A stretch of DNA of 64,000 nt from Comamonas sp. KCTC 72670 (lineage in GTDB: Bacteria; Myxococcota; Myxococcia; Myxococcales; Myxococcaceae), in the NCBI GenBank assembly GCA_014656495.1, contig BNCN01000004.1, positions 124,001 through 188,000 on the forward strand, written 5' to 3'. Numbering within the stretch: the stretch's first letter is position 1; the number at the start of each line of letters is the position of its first letter. The notes under the pieces were generated by a model. It made no database searches, was not told the origin of the DNA, and was given only the letters and a program-made list of their open reading frames with translations. A program made the position numbers and the translations under genes. This document shows positions 57,658 to 64,000 of the stretch, one piece after another.

Positions 57658-58386
57658 ATGAGGTGGGTCATCCTGGTGGCCTTGGTGGCGGGCGCGGCTG
57701 ACGCGGCGGAGCCTTCCGTCCTGACTCGGGCCCCCGCGCGCCCCTCGGTTTCACTGCCGGAGGCCCTGGCCCTGGAGGCCGACGGCGATGATGCGGGGGC
57801 CATCGCCGCGCTGGACGCCCTGATTGGCGCCCAGCCCGCCTGGGAGCTGCCCCGGCTGGAGGTGGCCCGGCTCTTGTTGAAGACGGGCGGCGCCTTGGAG
57901 CGGGCCGAGGCCCACCTGGACGCCGCCCTCCAGCAAGCCCCTCATAATCCTCGCGCCTGGTACCTGCGGGGGTTGTTGTGGGAAGAGCGGGATGACCGCA
58001 GGCAGGCCGTGCAGGCATACGAGCAGGCCGTGAAGCTGCGCGGCTCCTACGAGGACGCCCGCCTCCGGCTGGGGACGCTCTGGTTCGACCTGGGCGACAC
58101 GCTCAAGGCGGAGATGCACTACCGCTACCTGGCGCGCCTCAAGCCCGAGTGGGTGCAGGTGCGCCTCCTGCTCGCGGAGGTGCTGGAGAAGCAGGAGCGC
58201 CCCCTGGACGCGGAGCGGGAGCTGCTGGCCGCGCGCGACTATCAGCCCGCCAGCCCCCTGGTGCTCCGGCGGCTGGCGGACTTCTACACGCGGACCGGGC
58301 GGCCTCAGCTCGCGGAGCGCGTGCGCAAGTCGATGGAGGCGCCGCCGAAGCGGAAGATGCGCGAGCTCAAACCATCACGTCGCTGA
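57658..58386 (+). CDS. Secreted TPR protein
   Basis: 242 residues from ATG 57658. A signal peptide (RWVILVALVAGAADA) is followed by four or five tetratricopeptide repeats (DGDDAGAIAALDALIGAQPA, ERAEAHLDAALQQAPHNPRA, DRRQAVQAYEQAVKLRGSYE, YRYLARLKPEWVQVRLLLAE). The C-terminus is basic (PPKRKMRELKPSRR). Probably periplasmic. It is divergent from mutS2 (66 bases) and is followed after about 70 bases by a cyclase gene. Confidence 0.9.
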   Translation: MRWVILVALVAGAADAAEPSVLTRAPARPSVSLPEALALEADGDDAGAIAALDALIGAQPAWELPRLEVARLLLKTGGALERAEAHLDAALQQAPHNPRAWYLRGLLWEERDDRRQAVQAYEQAVKLRGSYEDARLRLGTLWFDLGDTLKAEMHYRYLARLKPEWVQVRLLLAEVLEKQERPLDAERELLAARDYQPASPLVLRRLADFYTRTGRPQLAERVRKSMEAPPKRKMRELKPSRR

Positions 58387-58454
58387 CAACAGGCTGCTTC
58401 CAGGAACGCGGTTGCGATTGCGCCTCGGGCAGTGGCGCATACACTGCGCGGGCC

Positions 58455-59759
58455 TTGAAGACCGCCAACCTCGCCATCGTCTTCACCGACATCAAGGGCT
58501 TCACCGAGCGGACCAGTCGGCAGACGCTGGAGGAGAACCAGCGCCTGCTTCAGGTCCACAGTGCCCTGCTGTCGCCGCTGTTCAATGCGTTTGGTGGGCG
58601 CATCGTCAAATCCATCGGGGACGCGTTTCTCGTCACGTTCGAATCGCCCACCCAGGCGGTGCTCAGTGGCATCGCCATCCAGGACCGGCTGTGGCACCAC
58701 AACCGGACGGTGGAGGAGGCGGAGCAGATTCACGTCCGCGTGGCCATCAACGTGGGCGAGGTCCGGCTGGACGGCAACGACATCTTCGGTGAGCCCGTCA
58801 ACATCGCCGCCCGGGTGGAGGGCATCGCCGAGGCGGGCGAGGTGTACTTCACCGAGGCCGTCTACCTGGCGATGAACAAGGCGGAGGTTCCGTCGAAGGA
58901 GGTGGGCGCCTACGAGCTGAAGGGCATCCCCGGGAAGATTCGCGTCTTCCACGTGCCGCGCGCGCCGTACCGCGTTGAGGCCCCCGACGCGGGCGCCATC
59001 GCCGAGGCGCCGGGCGCGGAGTCGGTGCCGCCCTTCGGCAACCTGGCCCTGGCGCGCGTGGCGGAGGCGTCATCCCAGCAGCCGCCGGTGGACGCGTCCG
59101 GACTGGGGCAGCGCGCGGCGGTCATCAGCCAGCGCGCGGCGGCCGGAGCCACCGTGCTGGGGCAGCAGGCCGCGGTGCTCGGGCGTCAGGCGCGCACCGT
59201 GGGGGGCTCGCTCTTCTCGCGCGCCATGGCGGCCCTGCCGGAGCCGGTGGCGAAGTACCGGGTGGCGTTGGGCGCGGGGGTGGTGCTCGCGGTGGTGGGC
59301 ATCCTGATGCTGTCGTTCAGCGGCGATCCGACCCTGCGCGCCATCCGCGCGGTGGAGCGGGCGCCCGAGGACGAACGCGCGGCGCTGGCGAAGGACGTTC
59401 GCGCCGTCATCCTGCGGGAAGAGGACTCCGGACGGCGTCACTTCCTCCTGGGCCGTCTGACGGAGGCGACGGGCAAGCCGGACGAGGCCTTGAAGAGTTA
59501 TGCCTCCGCCGTGAAGGCGGGCAGCGCGGACGCGGAGAAGCGCATCGTCGACCTGTTCGAGCATGCGCGGTGTGACGTGCGCTCGGACGCCGCGTCCACC
59601 GCGGGCAAGCTCCAGCTGAAGCGGGCGGTGCGCCCACTGGAGCGCTTGATGTCGGACGGCGGCCCCGACGATGGTTCGCGGACCGGGCTCTTCGGGCTGT
59701 CGAAGTGCGACTCCAAGGTGGCCGCGGAGAGCGCGCTCAAGAGCTTCAAGGACCGTTGA
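58455..59759 (+). CDS. Class III adenylate/guanylate cyclase with membrane-anchored C-terminal part
   Basis: 434 residues from TTG 58455, the only in-frame start near the domain boundary. The catalytic domain is at 5-165: metal Asp D12 (VFTDIKGFTE) and D57 (KSIGDAFLVTF), purine-site Lys K53 and D110, and transition-state N117 and R121 (EPVNIAARVEG). All needed residues are present. K53 and D110 are the pair typical of adenylate rather than guanylate cyclase. An Ala-rich linker follows, then a membrane helix near 275-295 (VALGAGVVLAVVGILMLSF) and a TPR/HEAT-like C-terminal part (residues about 300-430), probably periplasmic and possibly sensory. The domain order (cyclase first) is unusual. Confidence 0.88.
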   Translation: MKTANLAIVFTDIKGFTERTSRQTLEENQRLLQVHSALLSPLFNAFGGRIVKSIGDAFLVTFESPTQAVLSGIAIQDRLWHHNRTVEEAEQIHVRVAINVGEVRLDGNDIFGEPVNIAARVEGIAEAGEVYFTEAVYLAMNKAEVPSKEVGAYELKGIPGKIRVFHVPRAPYRVEAPDAGAIAEAPGAESVPPFGNLALARVAEASSQQPPVDASGLGQRAAVISQRAAAGATVLGQQAAVLGRQARTVGGSLFSRAMAALPEPVAKYRVALGAGVVLAVVGILMLSFSGDPTLRAIRAVERAPEDERAALAKDVRAVILREEDSGRRHFLLGRLTEATGKPDEALKSYASAVKAGSADAEKRIVDLFEHARCDVRSDAASTAGKLQLKRAVRPLERLMSDGGPDDGSRTGLFGLSKCDSKVAAESALKSFKDR

Positions 59760-59797
59760 CGTTCAGGCCCTCGGGGCCGGGTGAGGAAGGGAAGGCC

Positions 59798-60979
59798 GTG
59801 ACGAAGGTGAAGACGGGACTGGACGTGTGGGTCGAGCAGGGCTTCTCCGCGCTGAAGGGCAAGCGCGTGGGAGCCATCGTGAACCCCACCAGCGTGGACT
59901 CGCGCTTCCGCCACCTGGCGGACCTGCTGTCCCGTGCGGACGGGGTCACGCTGGCGGCGCTCTTCGGGCCGGAGCACGGTGTCCGCGGCGAGGCGCAGTA
60001 CATGGTCGCCGTGGACGAGGCGAAGGACCGCCGCACGGGCGTGCCGGTGTACAGCCTCTATGGCTCCACCTTCGAGTCGCTGTCGCCGCGCCAGGAGTGG
60101 CTCCAGGGACTGGAGGCGCTCGTCTTCGACATCCAGGACGTGGGCAGCCGCTACTACACCTACGTCTACACCATGGCGCTGGCCATGAAGGCCGCGGCCC
60201 AGGCGCGCGTGCCCTTCTATGTGCTGGACCGGCCCAACCCGCTCAACGGCGCGGCCATGGAAGGCAACCTGGTGGGGGAGGGGTTCCGCTCCTTCGTCGG
60301 GTTGTACGCGCTGCCCAACCGCCACGGCATGACGGCCGGTGAGCTGGCCCGCCTGTTCAACGCGCAGGAGGGCTTCGGCTGCGAGCTGACGGTGGTGCCG
60401 TGCGAGGGCTGGCGCCGGAGCCAGTTCTGGGACGAGACGGGGCTGCCGTTCATCTCCCCGTCACCGAACATGCCCACCCCGGACACCGCGCTGGTGTACC
60501 CGGGCATGTGCCAGGGGGAGGGCACCAACGTCTCCGAGGGCCGTGGCACCTGCCGCCCCTTCGAGCAGTTCGGCGCGCCGTGGGTGGACACGGACATGCT
60601 GCTCTCCCGGCTGGCGAAGGAGGAGCTGCCGGGGGTGGCGTTCCGGGCCGTGGGCTTCACGCCCACGTTCGACAAGTACACGGGCCAGTCCTGTAACGGC
60701 GCCTTCATCCACGTGACGGACCGGCAGGTGTTCCAGCCGCTGCGCACCGGCATCGCCATCTTCCAGGCGCTGCACGACATCGGGCCGGGGCAGTTCGGCT
60801 GGCGCGCGGACGCGTACGAGTTCGTCGAGGACGTGCCCGCCTTCGACCTGCTCTGCGGGACGGACCAGGTCCGGCGGGGCATCGAGGCCGGGTGGCCGTT
60901 GGACAAGCTGCTGGAGGGTTTCTCCGTACAGACGGAAATGTTCGCGCGGCAGAGGACGCCCTACCTGCTATACGCTTGA
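59798..60979 (+). CDS. namZ: DUF1343 exo-beta-N-acetylmuramidase (NamZ-like)
   Basis: 393 residues from GTG 59798, behind GGAAGGGAAGG. NamZ-type glycosidases release MurNAc from the non-reducing end of peptidoglycan fragments. Shared blocks are KGKRVGAIVNPTSVDSRFRH, LAALFGPEHGVRGEAQ, YSLYGSTFESLSP, VFDIQDVGSRYYTYVYT, LDRPNPLNG, and FISPSPNMPTPDTALVYPGM. No signal peptide is visible, so it would act on recovered fragments in the cytoplasm unless exported by another route. The two following genes start close behind it and the three may form one operon. Confidence 0.9.
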   Translation: MTKVKTGLDVWVEQGFSALKGKRVGAIVNPTSVDSRFRHLADLLSRADGVTLAALFGPEHGVRGEAQYMVAVDEAKDRRTGVPVYSLYGSTFESLSPRQEWLQGLEALVFDIQDVGSRYYTYVYTMALAMKAAAQARVPFYVLDRPNPLNGAAMEGNLVGEGFRSFVGLYALPNRHGMTAGELARLFNAQEGFGCELTVVPCEGWRRSQFWDETGLPFISPSPNMPTPDTALVYPGMCQGEGTNVSEGRGTCRPFEQFGAPWVDTDMLLSRLAKEELPGVAFRAVGFTPTFDKYTGQSCNGAFIHVTDRQVFQPLRTGIAIFQALHDIGPGQFGWRADAYEFVEDVPAFDLLCGTDQVRRGIEAGWPLDKLLEGFSVQTEMFARQRTPYLLYA

Positions 60980-60982
60980 GCG

Positions 60983-61654
60983 GTGATTGGCGTCTTCTCT
61001 GACAGCCACGGGGATCTCGAAGCCTTCGACGCGGCCTACGAGCTGCTGCGCTCCAAGGGGGCGCGGCGCTTCGTCTTCACGGGCGCGCGCTACACGGACC
61101 TGGAGGAATGGGTGCTGTGGCGGCGGCAGAAGAGCCGGGGCGGGCGTGAGTACTCGGACGCGGATTTTCTCGCGGACGTGACGAGCTGGCTCGGCAGTCA
61201 GGATGCGCTGCCCCGGACGCCTTCGCGCGCGGAGGCGCCGACGGATGTGTCGTCCGAGGACGACCGGCGGCTCGTCATGGAGCGCTTCGTCCGGGTGCCG
61301 GAGCGTGAGTCGCTCCAGTACCGGGACCCCACCATCAACAACAAGGCCATGGACCTGGTCGGGGACACGCTGTGCTGCGTGGTCCATGACAAGAACGACC
61401 TCACGCGCGATGACCTGCTCAACGCGCTGGTGTTCATCCACGGCAAGGAGCCGGAGCCCAAGGTCGTCCAGATTGGCCCGCGCTTCTTCCTCACGCCGGG
61501 GCGGCTGACGGGCGCCGCCGAGCAGACGTGCGCGCTGCTGGAGAAGGTGGACCGGAACCTGCGCTTCTCGGCCTTCCGGCTGGACGGGCACGTGGTGCTG
61601 GAGCCCCAGGACGTGGTGCTGGAGAAGAAGTCACCGAAGTTGTCCCTCAAGTGA
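60983..61654 (+). CDS. Phosphoesterase-like protein with degenerate active site
   Basis: 223 residues, start GTG 60983 three bases after the namZ-like stop. The N-terminus (VIGVFSDSHGDLEAFDAAYE) is the first metal motif of YfcE/calcineurin-type phosphoesterases (D-x-H). The next motifs are not recognisable: at the expected GDxxD there is FTGARYTDLEEW, and no GNHD or paired histidines are seen. Residues about 55-130 are charged and variable, and the C-terminal half is strand-rich (CCVVHDKNDL, PKVVQIGPRFFL). It may have lost catalysis. Function unknown; it sits between a muramidase and nadD. Confidence 0.75.
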   Translation: MIGVFSDSHGDLEAFDAAYELLRSKGARRFVFTGARYTDLEEWVLWRRQKSRGGREYSDADFLADVTSWLGSQDALPRTPSRAEAPTDVSSEDDRRLVMERFVRVPERESLQYRDPTINNKAMDLVGDTLCCVVHDKNDLTRDDLLNALVFIHGKEPEPKVVQIGPRFFLTPGRLTGAAEQTCALLEKVDRNLRFSAFRLDGHVVLEPQDVVLEKKSPKLSLK

Positions 61655-61655
61655 C

Positions 61656-62228
61656 GTGAGGCCCGCCGTGCAGGTCGCGATCCTCGGAGGCTCGTTCAAT
61701 CCGCCGCACGTGGGCCACCTCATGGCGGCGAGCTACGTCCACGCGACGCAGGGGGTGGACGAGGTCTGGCTGATGCCGTCGTGGCAGCACCCGTTCGGCA
61801 AGCAGATGGAGCCCTTCGAGCACCGCGTCGCCATGTGTGACGCGCTCTGCGCCGAGACGTCCGGCTGGCTGAAGACGAGCCTCGTCGAGCAGGAGCCGGG
61901 GCTCTCGGGGCGCACCGTGGACACGCTGACGCTGCTGGTGGACCGGCATCCCGACATCCGGTGGTCCATCATCATCGGGAGCGACATCCTGCGGGACTTG
62001 CCGCACTGGAAGGACTTCCACCGCATCGAGGAGCTGTCGCGGGTCATCGTGCTCAACCGCGCGGGCTATCCGGCGCCACGCACCGTGGGGCCGCCGCTGG
62101 CCGAGGTGTCCTCGACGTTGATTCGCGACCTGCTGGCTCGCGGTGAGGCGCCCGCGGAGCTGGTGCCCGCGCGGGCCATCGCCTATGCGCGCGAGCACGG
62201 CCTGTATGGCCTGAAGCCCACGCCCTGA
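61656..62228 (+). CDS. nadD: Nicotinate-nucleotide adenylyltransferase NadD
   Basis: 190 residues from GTG 61656, one base after the preceding stop. A second GTG at 61668 is possible. Makes NaAD from nicotinate mononucleotide and ATP in NAD synthesis. The nucleotidyltransferase signature is GGSFNPPHVGH (with the H-x-G-H set), and the second ATP-binding motif is VSSTLIRDLL. Other conserved parts are DEVWLMPSWQHPF and HRVAMC. Slightly short at the C-terminus but complete by motif. Confidence 0.95.
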   Translation: MRPAVQVAILGGSFNPPHVGHLMAASYVHATQGVDEVWLMPSWQHPFGKQMEPFEHRVAMCDALCAETSGWLKTSLVEQEPGLSGRTVDTLTLLVDRHPDIRWSIIIGSDILRDLPHWKDFHRIEELSRVIVLNRAGYPAPRTVGPPLAEVSSTLIRDLLARGEAPAELVPARAIAYAREHGLYGLKPTP

Positions 62229-62240
62229 AGCCTGGGCCTG

Positions 62241-64000
62241 CTACAGGCCCAGTCCGAAGAGGTGCAGGTGGTCCAGGCCGCGTTCGAACCGGTACGCGTA
62301 TTGGTAGTAGAGCGACACCGGGACGGACTGCCCGAAGGTGAGCCGGAGCGACGCCGAACCGCCAGCGGCTGCGTAGTTGGCGCGGTTGTCGGTGCGGGCG
62401 ATGGCGCCGAAGGCGTCGAAGCCGATGTCCCGTACGAAGAGCGACGGGAAGAGCCAGAGCGTGGAGGCCCAGCCGTAGTCGATGGGCACCCGGTATTGGT
62501 AGGAGGCGGAGCCGATGAGCGCGTTGCGTGCGCGAATCTGCAGGTCCTCGTAGCCGCGCAGGTACTCGCTGAAGGCGATGCCCGGCTGGAGCAGCAGGGG
62601 CAGGGGCTCCGTCTGTTGGTTGGCGCGGTTGCTGTACCAGACCTGGCCCGCCGTCAGCCCGCCCACTTGAAGCAGTCCGGAGGTCGCGCCCGGCAGGAAG
62701 CGGCCCACCGCGGAGAGGCGGAAGTTGTCGCGCCCCGTGAAGGGCAGGCCCCCGAAGAAGCCGTCGAGGCCCAGGCGAAGGTCTCCGATGGTCGCGTCGC
62801 GGAGGAACGCGCGGGGATACACGCCCGCCGCGCCGGTGATGCCCAGGCCACGCTGCGTGCCGCCGTACGAGGTGGCGTCTCCGGCGAAGTACGAGGCGGA
62901 GATTTCCGGTCCGATGATGCGCGTTTCGAGCTCGGGGAAGCGGTCCGTGGCGTCGAACTTCCGGTTCAGCGCGAGCACGCCGAACGTCACCGGCGTGCTC
63001 CAGAACGTACGCGACGCGAACGCCGTGGCTTGGAGGTCGGTGCGATCGCTCTGACGGAAGCGAGCGCCGGAGACCTGGATGTACCAGGGCGCGAGCGTGG
63101 CGTTGCCGTAGGCCAGCGTCACGCTCGGCGCGTCGTCCCGTGAGTCGAACGTGAGCAGCAGGGAGTAGGCGTGGCGGCCGAGCCGGTCCTGTCCCGCGAG
63201 TGCCAACCCGCCCATGGCGTAGGTCTCGTCCGTATTGTCGGGATTGGCCGCCGCGAAGATGTACGGCAGGCGGAACTCGGGGATGAAGAAGCGCTCCAGG
63301 GGCGAGTAGGGCTCGTCCGAGAGGATGACGAGCTCGGCGCCCGGGTCGGCAGGCGCGACGACGGGGGAGTCCAGGCCGGAGAGCGCCGTGGGCGCGTCGG
63401 CGTTGTCAGGCGGCCCATCCGTGTCGTCAGGAGGCTGCGTCGCCGCGTCGCTGCCGGTGGGGGCCTGGTCAGCCGCGCCTGCAGGCTGCGTCGCCGCGTC
63501 GCTGCCGGCGGGCGGAGCTGCGTCCTGGGTGCTGGCATGCTGCGTGGGCGCGTCGATGCCTTGGGGGACGGACGAAGCCGCGCCTGCGGCGTCTGCCGGC
63601 TGGGTGGGCCTCGTGCCGACGGATGGGGGGGCGGTCGGAGAGGGCGACGATTCGCCCGAAGGGGACCGCTGTGTCTGGGACATCGGCGCCACGGTCGTCG
63701 GGGCCATCCCGGTCGTCCCGCTAGGCGCATTGGGGAAGGCGACGAACGCCTCATCCGGTGCCACCGGACTCACCGAACTCGGCGGCACATCGGCCGGACT
63801 CGCCGCGCTGGACGCCGCCCGAGCCGTTCCGGTGGAGGTCAGGCCGGGCGCCGTGTCGGGCTGCGCCGTGGCGTCTCCAGCGACCATCGCCGTGGCAGCG
63901 TCACCGGACGCTGGATGGGGCTGTGCATCGGGTTCGCTCAGCGCAGCGCCAACCGTGGCCAATGGTGGCACCGGACCTTCCACCGACGCCGTGGCACCCG
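62241..64000 (-). CDS. Outer-membrane Omp85-like barrel protein (N-terminus off the window)
   Basis: The frame is open from 62241 to the right edge, so the N-terminus is missing. The first visible ~210 residues are Ala/Pro/Thr/Asp-rich with short repeats (GSDAATQP occurs twice) and look like a flexible linker. The rest, about 360 residues, is strand-rich with a bacterial-surface-antigen (D15/Omp85) pattern. It includes an LRGYEDLQIRARNALIGSAS strand, RFLPGATSGLLQVGGLTAGQ, and a C-terminal amphipathic strand YQYAYRFERGLDHLHLFGLG. It probably forms a beta-barrel in the outer membrane. The visible part lacks the POTRA domains of BamA. Cargo or partner unknown. Confidence 0.75.
   Translation of the reverse strand, partial: GATASVEGPVPPLATVGAALSEPDAQPHPASGDAATAMVAGDATAQPDTAPGLTSTGTARAASSAASPADVPPSSVSPVAPDEAFVAFPNAPSGTTGMAPTTVAPMSQTQRSPSGESSPSPTAPPSVGTRPTQPADAAGAASSVPQGIDAPTQHASTQDAAPPAGSDAATQPAGAADQAPTGSDAATQPPDDTDGPPDNADAPTALSGLDSPVVAPADPGAELVILSDEPYSPLERFFIPEFRLPYIFAAANPDNTDETYAMGGLALAGQDRLGRHAYSLLLTFDSRDDAPSVTLAYGNATLAPWYIQVSGARFRQSDRTDLQATAFASRTFWSTPVTFGVLALNRKFDATDRFPELETRIIGPEISASYFAGDATSYGGTQRGLGITGAAGVYPRAFLRDATIGDLRLGLDGFFGGLPFTGRDNFRLSAVGRFLPGATSGLLQVGGLTAGQVWYSNRANQQTEPLPLLLQPGIAFSEYLRGYEDLQIRARNALIGSASYQYRVPIDYGWASTLWLFPSLFVRDIGFDAFGAIARTDNRANYAAAGGSASLRLTFGQSVPVSLYYQYAYRFERGLDHLHLFGLGL
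63432..63508 (-). repeat. Direct repeats in the linker of the barrel protein
   Basis: A 26-base sequence occurs at 63432-63457 and again at 63483-63508, 51 bases apart. On the minus strand each copy encodes GSDAATQP, so the unit is 17 codons. Related, less exact copies of xxDAxTQ occur nearby. Unequal crossing-over in a disordered linker is the likely cause. Confidence 0.85.

Overview
The window is about 70% GC and very gene-dense. Codons end almost always in G or C, and GTG and TTG starts are common. NtrC-type sigma54 activators, hybrid sensor kinases, an HD-GYP regulator, K/A-rich histone-like tails and many TPR lipoproteins point to a myxobacterium, most likely the Myxococcaceae (Myxococcus/Corallococcus type). 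This is inferred from gene content and style, not from a marker gene. No rRNA, tRNA, CRISPR array, phage or insertion sequence was seen. The sequence looks like chromosomal core with a few lineage-specific genes.

Layout. 1-6500: a partial response regulator, a receiver-kinase hybrid, a BlaR1-like M56 peptidase with its BlaI-type repressor and two operator dyads, an NtrC-like regulator, an OsmC-like protein and a CBS-pair protein. 6700-13000: a TPP riboswitch with thiC, a small DUF4870 membrane protein, moaA, a receiver/HD-GYP regulator and a thiO-like glycine oxidase. 13090-20507: a complete histidine operon, hisG-D-C-H-A-B-F-N-IE. Every junction overlaps by 1 or 4 bases. It is preceded by a short peptide gene with seven His-rich codons and a strong terminator, the arrangement of a classical his attenuator. 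20700-29100: an unrecognised protein, a membrane-anchored hypothetical, then a lipoate/2-oxoacid dehydrogenase group: lpd (E3), lipA, an E2 gene, a TPR/ClpX-type zinc finger/P-loop protein, and lipB fused to a NUDIX domain. 29000-32000 (minus): MBL-fold hydrolase, ribA and moeA.

32000-43500: a protein with a histone-like N-terminal tail and a chagasin-like C-terminus, RNase R with a tail of about 465 residues that ends in tandem lysine/alanine repeats, small membrane and lipoproteins, a membrane metallophosphoesterase, an SDR oxidoreductase and a DJ-1/PfpI protein. 43500-51435: a tripartite efflux operon (TolC, ABC ATPase, MacA-like adaptor, MacB-like permease) divergent from a membrane sensor kinase and a sigma54 response regulator. 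The gap between them holds three copies of a TGCGG-N3-CCGCA dyad and a good -24/-12 promoter facing the efflux operon. 51500-64000: a phospholipase A2-like protein, TPR proteins, an ATP-grasp protein, a phosphopantetheinyl transferase, MutS2, a class III adenylate cyclase, a NamZ-type muramidase, a degenerate phosphoesterase-like protein, nadD and the C-terminal part of an Omp85-like barrel protein that runs off the right edge.

How the parts work together. The histidine genes encode all ten steps from PRPP/ATP to histidine. ThiC and the ThiO-like protein belong to thiamine synthesis, MoaA and MoeA to molybdenum cofactor synthesis, and LipA, LipB, E2 and E3 to lipoylation and oxoacid oxidation. 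The most interesting points for follow-up are the his leader, the lipB-NUDIX gene with its unusual translationally coupled neighbour, and the predicted sigma54 circuit of the efflux operon. No function below was tested by database search. Family calls rest on motifs read by eye.
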